From NCBI RefSeq assembly GCF_024159265.1, contig NZ_JAMYWY010000001.1:5022001-5086000 (forward strand): a stretch of 64,000 nucleotides of DNA, written 5' to 3'. The position numbers and the translations under genes are program-made. The notes below the pieces were generated by a model that was given only the letters and a program-made list of their open reading frames with translations, was not told the DNA's origin and did not search any database. Origin of the DNA: Paenibacillus sp. 1781tsa1. Lineage in GTDB: Bacteria > Bacillota > Bacilli > Paenibacillales > Paenibacillaceae. Below, one piece after another: positions 35,848-43,718 of the stretch. The stretch's first letter is position 1. The number at the start of each line of letters is the position of its first letter.

Positions 35848-36615
35848 TCACCGTGTACTCAGGTAAGCAATACCCAAGCCACCCGTAACCGGATTCTTAT
35901 AGATTTCACAGTCTACATCGAATACCTCACCAATCATCTCGCGAGTCAGAATATCAGCCGGTTTGCCATGAACCACAATCTGGCCCTTCTTCACCACATA
36001 GAGATAATCGCAATATTCTGCGGCGAGTTCGAGATCATGCAGCGCCGCCAATATGCCAATGCCGAGTCCACGGACAATATTTAGAATCTGAAGTTGGTAT
36101 TTGATGTCCAGATGGTTCGTCGGCTCGTCCAGGATCAGGAATTGAGGTTGCTGTGCCAAGACACGCGCCAATACGACACGCTGTTTCTCTCCCCCAGACA
36201 AAGACACGTAATTGCGGTCTGCATGTCCAGTCAGATGTACTTTTTCTAAAGCCTGTTCCACAATTTCGTGGTCACGTTCATTATCCGTCTCCAGCATTTT
36301 TTTGTGTGGGGTCCGCCCCATCATGACCATCTCGCGCACCGTAAAATCAAAACTCAATTCATTAAACTGGCCGACAACGCCCATATGTCTGGATACAACC
36401 TTCGGGCTGGATTTGAGAATATCAGTATGATCCAGAAAAACCTTGCCTTGCTGCGGTTTGATCACTTTATAGATGCTCTTAAGCAGCGTTGACTTGCCAC
36501 AGCCATTCGGTCCGATCAGTCCAACGAACTGTTTACCGTTCACCTGTAATGAAATATCCTTGATGATGTCCGTGTTCAGCACAGAGATGGATACATTTTC
36601 TACGTTCAGCTTCAT
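35848..36615 (-). CDS. Iron-siderophore ABC transporter ATP-binding protein, FecE/FhuC-like
   Basis: ATPase of 255 residues. Walker A is GPNGCGKST, the signature is LSGGEKQR, Walker B is FLILDEPTNHLD (the NHLD ending is typical of FecE/BtuD-type importers) and the switch His is in LAALHDLELA. The open frame extends to 36750, overlapping the permease gene, but GGAGG lies 9 bases before the ATG at 36615 (MKLNVENVSI), where domain homology begins. It follows the permease gene by 2 bp and is the last gene of the operon. Together with the divergent binding protein it should import a ferric siderophore or haem-like iron source. Confidence 0.92.
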   Translation of the reverse strand: MKLNVENVSISVLNTDIIKDISLQVNGKQFVGLIGPNGCGKSTLLKSIYKVIKPQQGKVFLDHTDILKSSPKVVSRHMGVVGQFNELSFDFTVREMVMMGRTPHKKMLETDNERDHEIVEQALEKVHLTGHADRNYVSLSGGEKQRVVLARVLAQQPQFLILDEPTNHLDIKYQLQILNIVRGLGIGILAALHDLELAAEYCDYLYVVKKGQIVVHGKPADILTREMIGEVFDVDCEIYKNPVTGGLGIAYLSTR

Positions 36616-36617
36616 GT

Positions 36618-37727
36618 TTAATTTCCTCCAAAACCGTAGCCTTTTTTGACCAGCATATACATAAACATGGGTGCACCAATCATGGCTGTAATAATACCGA
36701 TTGGCAACTCCACGCTGGATATGAGGGATCTTGCGATCACATCCGTCCAAATCAGGAAAATAGCTCCAAACAGCACGGATATAGGCATCACTTTACGATG
36801 GTCGGAACCCACCAGACCTCTGACGATATGCGGAATAATGAGTCCCACGAAACCAATCATGCCACAACTCGCCACCATGACGCCTGTCACCAAAGCCGTT
36901 AACAGCATATACACCCTGCGGTACACACTCAGATTAATACCCAGTGTAACGGCTGCTTCATCCCCCAATAACATCGTATTGAGAACTCTGGACTGTAAAA
37001 GGAAAAATAGAATCGCCACCAGCACGACGATACCTACAAGTGGAAGCTTGTTCCATCCGGAAGACGCCAGACTGCCCATGGTCCAGAATGTCACCGTTTT
37101 GATACCTTCAGCATTGTTGGCAAAATAAATAATAAAGTTCGAAAAAGCGCTGCACAGCGCGTTAATCACCATTCCGGCAAGCACCAGCTTGACCGATGTC
37201 ATTTTCCCCCGAATCCCTGCCAAAGTCAGGACCAGTAAGGACGCACCCATCGCTCCGGCAAAGGCCCAGAAAGCGACTCCGGTCTGACCAAGCCACCCAA
37301 TCGCACCGAATCCAATGAGAATTGCAAAGGTTGCTCCAAGTGAAGCGCCTGAGGATATACCCAGTATGTAAGGATCAGCCAGCGGATTCTGCACAGCAGC
37401 CTGCATAACAGCACCACACAAGGCCAAACCTGCACCGATAAACATCGCCATCAGCACACGCGGGAAACGAATCTGCCAGATGATATCGGTAAAGGAACCT
37501 GCCTCAATGGGTGTTGTTCCCCACTGTAATCCCGTTAATTTGTACAAAAGAATACGATATGACTCCGCCAGCGGAATACGAACCTGTCCAATGGAAACCG
37601 CGATCCCTACAGAAATAAGCGTAATCATGATTAAAACTGCAATCAGTAAAACAAACCCGGATTTACTATGAATCAGAGACTCTCTTTTCCCCATACGCTG
37701 CGTCTGAAGCTTAACCGTCTGTGCCAT
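36618..37727 (-). CDS. Iron-siderophore ABC transporter permease, FecCD family
   Basis: Membrane permease of 369 residues with about nine to ten helices. FecCD hallmarks include WQIRFPRVLMAMFIGAGLALCGAVMQAAVQNPLADPYILGISSGA (in pieces RFPR, GAVMQ, NPLADPYILG), LAGMVINAL, LGDEAAVTLGIN and GMIGFVGLIIPHIVR, the ATPase-docking region. The open frame begins at 37763; GGGGG lies 5 bases before the ATG at 37727 (MAQTVKLQ), which is preferred. A single permease gene suggests a homodimeric channel. It is divergent from the binding-protein gene across a Fur box. Confidence 0.92.
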   Translation of the reverse strand: MAQTVKLQTQRMGKRESLIHSKSGFVLLIAVLIMITLISVGIAVSIGQVRIPLAESYRILLYKLTGLQWGTTPIEAGSFTDIIWQIRFPRVLMAMFIGAGLALCGAVMQAAVQNPLADPYILGISSGASLGATFAILIGFGAIGWLGQTGVAFWAFAGAMGASLLVLTLAGIRGKMTSVKLVLAGMVINALCSAFSNFIIYFANNAEGIKTVTFWTMGSLASSGWNKLPLVGIVVLVAILFFLLQSRVLNTMLLGDEAAVTLGINLSVYRRVYMLLTALVTGVMVASCGMIGFVGLIIPHIVRGLVGSDHRKVMPISVLFGAIFLIWTDVIARSLISSVELPIGIITAMIGAPMFMYMLVKKGYGFGGN

Positions 37728-37804
37728 CTCTTCCCCCATCAATTCATGTAAAATGTAGAACATATCAAATTTAGCTATTTACAAAGCATTTTCTCGGATT
37801 ATAA

Positions 37805-37823
37805 TTGAGAATGATTATCTTTG
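37805..37823. promoter_or_regulatory. Fur box
   Basis: TTGAGAATGATTATCTTTG matches the Fur consensus core TGATAATNATTATCA with TGAGAATGATTATCT (37806-37820). It lies between the divergent permease and binding-protein genes and could repress both when iron is plentiful. Confidence 0.85.
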
Positions 37824-37860
37824 TCAATTCAAAACACATCGAAAAGGAGTTCATCATTTC

Positions 37861-38925
37861 ATGAAATTCACATCCAGAACCATTGGCTTCGCTGCTCTGA
37901 GTCTCCTGTTACTGCTGCTTGCAGCCTGTTCGAATGCTTCAACTTCTTCCCCTGCCGAAGAAACAACTTCATCAACTAACACGACAGAAACTTCAGCTTC
38001 TGCTGAGAATACAAATAAAACGACGTACCCACTCACCATTGAGAATTTCACAATCTCGGGTGAGGGCGGCGAATGGAAACCGAAAGTGCAAGTATTCGAT
38101 AAAGCGCCTGAACGTGTGGTTGCGAATACCCAATCTGCGGCAGAGATGCTCATCAAGTTGGGTCTGACCGATAAAATGGTCGGTGTTGCTGCTCTATACG
38201 GTTCCGTTACACCGGATGTGGCTGATGATTTCGCCAAAATTCCGGTATTGTCCAAGGATTACGTAGGTAAAGAACTGGTTGTAGGTGCAAGCCCGGATCT
38301 GGTACTCGGACGGGGTGACCTGTTCGCTGATGCAGACTGGGGTGTGGGTACCGTCGATGGATTGAATGAAATGAATATCCGCACCTTCCTGCAAACGACG
38401 AATCACAAAGGCACACTCGATAGCCTGTATAGCGATATCGCACAACTTGGGCAGATCTTCGACGTTCAAGAAAATGCCGCAACATTCACAGAAAGTCTGA
38501 AGACTCGTGTTGAAGCCATTAAGGCAAGTGTAGCCGATCAGCCTGAGCATACTTTTGCCTACATCGTACCTGCTACGGAAGACACCATTACGGTAAGCAG
38601 CATGCAGAACGATACGTATCAGCTTGATGCACTGAGTCTGTTGAAGCTGAAAAATACGTTTGATGGTGTGCAAGGTGAGGTAAGTGTTGAACAATTGATC
38701 ACAGCGAACCCGGACTATCTACTCTTGTCTGCGTATGCCGGTTCACCGGATATCGACAAGCTGATACAAAATCTGTATGCCAATCCTGCCCTGCAAAGTA
38801 TGAACGCAATCAAGAACAAACAGATCTATGTCACAGATTTCAGCCAATTCTGGGGTTACGGATATCAAATTCTGGATGGTATAGAGAAAATGGGACAGGA
38901 AATGAAAGCTAATCCAATCAAGTAA
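37861..38925 (+). CDS. Iron-siderophore ABC transporter substrate-binding lipoprotein
   Basis: Periplasmic-binding-protein type 2 fold (Fe/B12 class), 354 residues, membrane-anchored lipoprotein: the signal peptide ends in LLLLLAACS with the lipobox Cys. A Ser/Thr/Glu-rich linker of about 35 residues follows, then the binding domain with APERVVANTQSAAEMLIKLGL, SPDLVLGRGDLF and NPDYLLLSAYAG. AAAAGGAG precedes the ATG at 37861. It is divergent from its permease and ATPase genes, sharing the Fur box. The exact siderophore cannot be read. Confidence 0.92.
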   Translation: MKFTSRTIGFAALSLLLLLLAACSNASTSSPAEETTSSTNTTETSASAENTNKTTYPLTIENFTISGEGGEWKPKVQVFDKAPERVVANTQSAAEMLIKLGLTDKMVGVAALYGSVTPDVADDFAKIPVLSKDYVGKELVVGASPDLVLGRGDLFADADWGVGTVDGLNEMNIRTFLQTTNHKGTLDSLYSDIAQLGQIFDVQENAATFTESLKTRVEAIKASVADQPEHTFAYIVPATEDTITVSSMQNDTYQLDALSLLKLKNTFDGVQGEVSVEQLITANPDYLLLSAYAGSPDIDKLIQNLYANPALQSMNAIKNKQIYVTDFSQFWGYGYQILDGIEKMGQEMKANPIK

Positions 38926-38937
38926 TCGCTGGAGCAA

Positions 38938-38970
38938 AGGAGCAGGAGAAGAAGTTCTCACTGCTCTTTT
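38938..38970 (+). terminator. Terminator after the siderophore-binding protein gene
   Basis: GAGCAG-G-AGAA pairs with TTCT-CA-CTGCTC and is followed by TTTT. Confidence 0.75.
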
Positions 38971-39006
38971 ACTATACTTCGCATGCAATAAATCCTGGAT
39001 CAAAGC

Positions 39007-39035
39007 TTGACATTAGTTTGATAACAAACTATATT
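39007..39035 (+). promoter_or_regulatory. Promoter and operator of the MarR-type gene
   Basis: TTGACA (39007-39012) and TATATT (39030-39035) are spaced by exactly 17 bp. TAGTTTG-ATAA-CAAACTA (39014-39031) is a perfect 7-bp inverted repeat filling the spacer, an ideal autorepression site. The expected transcription start falls at about 39042, on the ATG itself. Confidence 0.78.
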
Positions 39036-39041
39036 ACACGT

Positions 39042-39464
39042 ATGAAAACAAGAGACGCTATTTCACTCATATCCAAAATTAAAGAGAAGGTCAACCGCTT
39101 CATCCTGGCGGAGATGGCTGAGCAAGGAATCCAGGATCTCGCCACGTCCCATGGGGATATTATCTATGCCCTGTACAACAATCACAAGATGACCATGGCT
39201 GAAATCGCCAAAAAAATTGGCAAGGATAAATCCACGGTGACTGCACTTGTGGACAAATTGGTACGGACAGGATACGTCGTCAAAGAGCGTGATGCAACAG
39301 ATTCACGCGTTGTTCATGTGGCTTTGACTGCAAAAGGCGAAGAATTAAAACCTGTCTTTGAAGAGATATCGCAGCGCATGCTGGACGCGTTCTATGCGGA
39401 CGTAACGGAAGCGGAGAAAAAAGAACTGCTTCGAATTTTAATGAAAATTCATGGTAACTTCTAA
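39042..39464 (+). CDS. MarR family transcriptional regulator
   Basis: Regulator of 140 residues with a MarR winged helix: LATSHGDIIYALYNNHKMTMAEIAKKIGKDKSTVTALVDKLVRTGYVVKERDATDSRVVHVALTAKGEE, including the wing D-x-R-D/S-x-R motif. The open frame starts at 39018, but the family begins at MKTRDAISL (ATG 39042). No ribosome binding site precedes either start, and the -10 box ends only 6 bases before the ATG at 39042, so the message is probably leaderless. Matching palindromes lie at its own promoter and upstream of the next gene, a hydrolase, making that gene its likely target. Confidence 0.9.
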   Translation: MKTRDAISLISKIKEKVNRFILAEMAEQGIQDLATSHGDIIYALYNNHKMTMAEIAKKIGKDKSTVTALVDKLVRTGYVVKERDATDSRVVHVALTAKGEELKPVFEEISQRMLDAFYADVTEAEKKELLRILMKIHGNF

Positions 39465-39479
39465 TTTTTTTTGGAGAAA

Positions 39480-39497
39480 TAGTTTGATATCAAACCA
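39480..39497. promoter_or_regulatory. Second MarR-type operator, upstream of the hydrolase gene
   Basis: TAGTTTGATATCAAACCA contains the perfect 14-bp palindrome GTTTGATATCAAAC and matches the operator at 39014-39031 in arms and spacing. It lies in the 56-bp gap between the regulator and hydrolase genes. Confidence 0.75.
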
Positions 39498-39520
39498 ATA
39501 TCTTGGAGGAGGTTTTTAGC

Positions 39521-40384
39521 ATGACAGATTACACAAAATTATTACCAAAACATGAGGTCAAGAAAATCGGAGAACATGATTTGCACTTGGAGATTTTCAA
39601 AGGACCCCCGATTTATGATGCCGAAACAGTGACCAAGAAGCCCCCTCTGCTGTTCCTTCACGGTGCCTACACAGGCAGCTGGATGTGGAGCAAATACATC
39701 CCCCACTTTGTCCAGCATGGTTGGACCTGTTATGTCATGAACTTGAGAAGTCATTACATGAGTCGGGTCATGGACATGACAAAGATTACGTTTGACGATT
39801 ATTTGGAGGATATTCGTGAAGTGTTAGCCGGGATCAACAAACCTCCCGTTCTTATTGGCTTCAGCATGGGTGGGATTCTCAGTCAAAAGATTGCCGAAAC
39901 CGTTACTCTCGCAGGCCTGGTTGTCATTGATGCCAGTATAAGCAAGGAAGTCCATGACGCCGTGCCTTATCCTGAAAAAGATCGTGAAACCGTATCGGAC
40001 ATCATCATGCCTGCACCTGTGCGGCAGGAATTTGCAAGCATCGATGAGACGGCAGAAGACATTGCTTTTCAGCGTAAATATCTGCAAACGGAGTCTGCGA
40101 AGGCATTTGCTACCTTTTCAGCCCTGCGAGGAGCCGATGGCGTATCTATTAATGGCGATCTGATCCTTTGTCCCAGCTTGGTGATCAAGGCTGTTTCCTG
40201 TGAAGACGAAGATCAGAGAGGCCAATTAACTGCCAAGCAACTGGGCGCTGCATATGCCGGACTTTGGGATACAACCCATACGGGTTTACTGGTAGGCCAA
40301 CGGTACTTGGAACCTGTCAAACTCATTCTGGAATGGTTGAACAGACAGCACCCTTTTGAATTAACGGAAAAACTCACAAAATAA
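39521..40384 (+). CDS. Alpha/beta-fold hydrolase under MarR-type control
   Basis: Serine hydrolase of 287 residues without a signal peptide. FLHGAYTGSWMWSKYIP supplies the oxyanion region (HG), GFSMGGI is the nucleophile elbow, and a His near DTTHTGLLVG probably completes the triad. GGAGGAGG stands 8 bases before the ATG at 39521, preferred over the upstream start at 39503. It follows the MarR-type gene by 56 bp with a matching operator between, so it is probably induced by a compound the regulator senses, which may also be its substrate. Substrate unknown. Confidence 0.88.
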   Translation: MTDYTKLLPKHEVKKIGEHDLHLEIFKGPPIYDAETVTKKPPLLFLHGAYTGSWMWSKYIPHFVQHGWTCYVMNLRSHYMSRVMDMTKITFDDYLEDIREVLAGINKPPVLIGFSMGGILSQKIAETVTLAGLVVIDASISKEVHDAVPYPEKDRETVSDIIMPAPVRQEFASIDETAEDIAFQRKYLQTESAKAFATFSALRGADGVSINGDLILCPSLVIKAVSCEDEDQRGQLTAKQLGAAYAGLWDTTHTGLLVGQRYLEPVKLILEWLNRQHPFELTEKLTK

Positions 40385-40416
40385 AATAAATACCATGTTA
40401 AAACCTCCTTCTTACC

Positions 40417-40485
40417 TTTAATCCTGTATGCAAAAGTTTGATTTTTTTAGATAAGCTTATATGCATAGTTCTGGATAGGATTAAA
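40417..40485 (+). repeat. Nested inverted repeats in the leader of the MFS gene
   Basis: TTTAATCCT (40417-40425) pairs perfectly with AGGATTAAA (40477-40485), and TATGCA (40427-40432) with TGCATA (40462-40467) inside it. A poly-T run lies in the loop. It ends 25 bases before the start codon and could be an operator pair or an RNA switch or attenuator. Confidence 0.65.
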
Positions 40486-40510
40486 TGATAAGAAAAGAGG
40501 TTTTTTATTC

Positions 40511-41716
40511 ATGGCCATTAACACATCCCTCCCCAAGCAAAGGGAGCTGCCTTCCATATCTTCTAGACGCCTTCCGTGGGCGGGACTACTTGCTTTAGCC
40601 ATGGCTGGCTTCATTTGCATCCTCACTGAAAGCCTGCCTGCGGGACTGCTGCCGCAAATTGCAAAAGACTTAGGGGTAACAGAAGCCCTCACCGGACAGT
40701 TAGTGACTCTATATGCCATTGGATCACTTATTGCTGCCATTCCCTTGACTGCTGCTACACGTGGATGGAGACGACGACCTCTACTACTGGCATGCATTAG
40801 CGGCTTTCTTGTCTTTAATACGGTTACCGCCTTATCCTCGGATTATATCCTGACACTTGCTGCTCGTTTTATGGCCGGGGTCTCTGCGGGTGTGTTATGG
40901 GGAATGACAGCAGGTTATGCTCGGCGTATGGTCCCTGATTCGTTAAAAGGCAAGGCCATGGCCGTAGCTATGGTCGGCACACCGGTGGCGTTAGCCCTTG
41001 GTGTCCCAATTGGTAGTTTTCTCAGTTCTTATATCGGCTGGCGCCTCATCTTCGGGATTGTATCTCTTCTGACCGCAGCTTTAATCGTGTGGATTCTCTG
41101 GAAAATGCCGGATTTTGCAGGAGAGCCAGCCGGGGAACGTCTTCCCCTGCATAAAGTATTTGTAATTCCCGGAGTTAGGCCCATTCTGTTTGTTGTTCTG
41201 GCCTGGATGCTTGCCCATAATATCCTATATACCTATATTTCTCCCTACCTTGCCCAGACCGTATTTGCTAACAGAGTAGATTTGATTTTGCTCATTTTCG
41301 GTATCACTTCCATTGTGGGAATCTGGTTAACCGGATTGCTCATTGACCGATTTTTGAGAAGACTAGTGATCATCAGTCTGGCAGCATTCGCTCTGGGGTC
41401 TGTCGTGATGGGAATCGGTACTCATCAACCTGTGATGATTATCCTTGGCATCATGATCTGGGGAATTACGTTTGGCGGGGCTGCCACACTACTGCAAACT
41501 GCCATTGCTCAAGCCGGAGGCAAAAGTACAGATGTCGCCCAATCGATGCTGGTTACAGCATGGAATCTGGCAATTGGTGGAGGAGGCATCATCGGAGGCA
41601 TCCTTCTTGAAGTATTGGGATCAGGATACCTTGCCGGGTCGCTGTTTATCCTGCTCATTCCTGCATTGCTCGTAGCTATGAGGGCTTATAAATATGGATT
41701 TCCCAAAGCTAAATAA
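40511..41716 (+). CDS. MFS transporter, DHA1/AraJ-like
   Basis: Major facilitator protein of 401 residues with twelve hydrophobic segments. GFICILTESLPAGLLPQIAKDLGVTEALTGQLVTLYAIGSLIAAIPLTAATRGWRRRPLLL (helices 1-2 and the motif A loop, here TRGWRRRP) is typical of the DHA1 sugar/drug efflux family such as AraJ and YdhP. AAAAGAGG precedes the ATG at 40511. It is downstream of the MarR-hydrolase pair on the same strand, but a 126-bp gap with its own leader structure suggests separate control. Substrate is unknown. Confidence 0.9.
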   Translation: MAINTSLPKQRELPSISSRRLPWAGLLALAMAGFICILTESLPAGLLPQIAKDLGVTEALTGQLVTLYAIGSLIAAIPLTAATRGWRRRPLLLACISGFLVFNTVTALSSDYILTLAARFMAGVSAGVLWGMTAGYARRMVPDSLKGKAMAVAMVGTPVALALGVPIGSFLSSYIGWRLIFGIVSLLTAALIVWILWKMPDFAGEPAGERLPLHKVFVIPGVRPILFVVLAWMLAHNILYTYISPYLAQTVFANRVDLILLIFGITSIVGIWLTGLLIDRFLRRLVIISLAAFALGSVVMGIGTHQPVMIILGIMIWGITFGGAATLLQTAIAQAGGKSTDVAQSMLVTAWNLAIGGGGIIGGILLEVLGSGYLAGSLFILLIPALLVAMRAYKYGFPKAK

Positions 41717-41766
41717 CAGGAAGGCATTTTTTGCATGTGTTACACCATGAGTTACACGTAGAACCA

Positions 41767-41797
41767 AAGAGGAGTTCACTTGATGTGAACTCCTCTT
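41767..41797. terminator. Strong bidirectional hairpin between convergent genes
   Basis: AAGAGGAGTTCAC-TTGAT-GTGAACTCCTCTT is a perfect 13-bp stem with a 5-base loop between the convergent MFS and Lrp-type genes. T-runs are weak on both sides. Confidence 0.75.
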
Positions 41798-41832
41798 CTG
41801 CATTTCATTTTAAAGTTATATAGACTGTGGTC

Positions 41833-42285
41833 TTATTCTGTCTGTGCCAGCAAATTCGGTCCTTGCATGAGATTTTTATGTGCAATCGGAGAAGACATCG
41901 TAATCAAGGTCATGTAAGTACCGTACGGATCACACTTGTTCTCGAACTCTTCAAGTCCCTGGATCGTGTCTGTAAGAATTTTCAGCAAGTAATTATACTC
42001 CCCGCTTATCCGATAACATTCCACGACTTCAGGTGACGCACGGCAGAAATCCAGGAAGGGATAACAATCCCGTGTACGAAAAAGAACATATGCCGTGCTC
42101 TGCTTGCCCAATTTGGATGGGGAGATCACCGTTCGATATTCCTCGATAACCCCCTTTTCTTCCATTCGTTTGACTCGTTCAGTCACAGCTGGTTGAGATA
42201 ATCCTACTAATTTCCCTAACTCGGTCATAGATAATCTCGCCTGATTCTCCAAGTGAAATAGAATATGCTGATCAATTTCGTCCAT
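41833..42285 (-). CDS. Lrp/AsnC family transcriptional regulator
   Basis: Regulator of 150 residues. The helix-turn-helix is DEIDQHILFHLENQARLSMTELGKLVGLSQPAVTERVKRMEEKGVIEEYRTVI, followed by the RAM ligand-binding domain (STAYVLFRTR, PEVVECYRISGEYNYLLKI). GGGG stands 8 bases before the ATG at 42285; a GTG lies three codons upstream. It is divergent from a serine hydrolase gene across 170 bp, a common arrangement for Lrp-type local regulators, so that hydrolase is a candidate target. Effector is probably an amino acid, by family. Confidence 0.92.
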   Translation of the reverse strand: MDEIDQHILFHLENQARLSMTELGKLVGLSQPAVTERVKRMEEKGVIEEYRTVISPSKLGKQSTAYVLFRTRDCYPFLDFCRASPEVVECYRISGEYNYLLKILTDTIQGLEEFENKCDPYGTYMTLITMSSPIAHKNLMQGPNLLAQTE

Positions 42286-42455
42286 ATAATGCACCCCTTT
42301 AAAACTATAAGATAGAATTAAATATTACCTTAAATATATTCGCTAATTAATCACAATACCTTTAACACCTTATGTGATACAAGATAAATCATTTATATAA
42401 TATACACAGTCACAATCATTAATCAAGCACTTCACCTGAAGAGAGGAAGATTGGA

Positions 42456-43640
42456 ATGGAAAAAGAAAATATGACAACATTGCATACTTATGTGGATCAA
42501 GCAATTGACCGCGCGATAAGCGAAAAAAGAATCGTAGGAACGGTTGTACAGGTTGCATTAGGAGGGGAACTGGTATATAGCCGGGCTGCTGGTTTCGCAG
42601 ACAGGGAGCAAAAACGTACCATGGCGGAAAACGCTCTGTTTCGACTTGCTTCCGTAACCAAACCTATTGTCTCGACAGCAGCTCTGGCATTAATCTCACA
42701 AGGAAAGCTGAGTCTGCATGATCCGGTAACTCGCTGGCTACCTGCATTCCGGCCCAAGCTCGCCAATGGTCAGGACGCCCAAATAACAATTCATCAGCTG
42801 ATGACGCACACCGCTGGCTTGACCTATCGATTCTTCCAAGAAGAGCAAGGAACCTATGAGCGTTCAGGGGTCTCGGATGGAATGGATTTATCTGAATTAA
42901 GTCTGGAGGAGAATCTCCAAAGGCTTGCTTCTGTTCCTCTTATATATGAGCCAGGAGACATGTGGAGATATTCCATCGCGACAGATGTACTCGGAGCCGT
43001 TATTGAAAAGGTAACCGGAATGTCCTTAAGAGAATCTGTTCAATTACTGGTTACTCATCCACTTCACATGACGGACACTGACTTTGTTGCAGTGGATTCG
43101 GATCGATTGACTGCTGCATACGCTGATGGATCTGAAGAACCGCGTCTTCTCCATAATCAATTGGAGCAGGTTCCTTTTATTGAAGGGACTGCCGGTTTCC
43201 GGCTTGCCCCCAATCGTGCAAATCAACCTTCGGCTTATGCATCAGGCGGAGCGGGTATGGTTGGGAGTACCGGAGATTTTCTCACTTTACTTGAGACATT
43301 GCGGCAAGGGGGACAGCCTATTCTTACGGAAGCTGTTGCCACCGAGATGGCCACGAATCAAATCGGTGAACTCGACATGCCGTATTGGCCAGGAAGAGGG
43401 TTCGGCCTTGGTTTCACCCTACTTAAAGACCCTGTTGCAGCTGGTACACCGGAATCCCCGGGAACGTGGCGGATGGGTGGAACCTACGGTCATTCCTGGT
43501 TTGTCGATCCAAAAGAAGAACTTAGTGTTGCAGCATTCACCAATACGGCACTTGAAGGAATGTCGGGCCAGTATACTACCGATATCTGTGATGCCATCTA
43601 TGCGAGCATTCGTGAAGGCAAAGAGGCTGCAAGAATTTAA
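42456..43640 (+). CDS. Serine hydrolase of the class C beta-lactamase/esterase family
   Basis: Penicillin-binding-protein-like hydrolase of 394 residues without a signal peptide. The catalytic S-x-x-K is SVTK (Ser66, Lys69) in FRLASVTKP; the second motif is the Tyr in WRYSIATDVLG; a GHSW stretch near residue 350 replaces the usual K-T-G. Lack of a signal peptide points to a cytoplasmic family VIII-type esterase rather than a beta-lactamase. GAGAGGAAG precedes the ATG. It is divergent from the Lrp-type gene. The substrate may be an ester or amide of an amino acid, by inference from that regulator. Confidence 0.88.
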   Translation: MEKENMTTLHTYVDQAIDRAISEKRIVGTVVQVALGGELVYSRAAGFADREQKRTMAENALFRLASVTKPIVSTAALALISQGKLSLHDPVTRWLPAFRPKLANGQDAQITIHQLMTHTAGLTYRFFQEEQGTYERSGVSDGMDLSELSLEENLQRLASVPLIYEPGDMWRYSIATDVLGAVIEKVTGMSLRESVQLLVTHPLHMTDTDFVAVDSDRLTAAYADGSEEPRLLHNQLEQVPFIEGTAGFRLAPNRANQPSAYASGGAGMVGSTGDFLTLLETLRQGGQPILTEAVATEMATNQIGELDMPYWPGRGFGLGFTLLKDPVAAGTPESPGTWRMGGTYGHSWFVDPKEELSVAAFTNTALEGMSGQYTTDICDAIYASIREGKEAARI

Positions 43641-43682
43641 AAAAACATAAAGACCCGCCCAATTGGATTGGGCGGGTCTGCT
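43640..43682 (-). terminator. Terminator of the amino-acid permease gene
   Basis: AGACCCGCCCAAT pairs with ATTGGGCGGGTCT around TGG; on the minus strand it is followed by TTTATGTTTTTTT. It lies between convergent genes. Confidence 0.85.
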
Positions 43683-43718
43683 TATTAAAAAAGCCAAGTT
43701 CTATGATCTGTTACGGTT

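Noticed and set aside
42456..43640. Serine hydrolase considered as a beta-lactamase resistance gene
   Set aside because: No signal peptide and no K-T-G motif; the pattern fits cytoplasmic family VIII-type esterases better.
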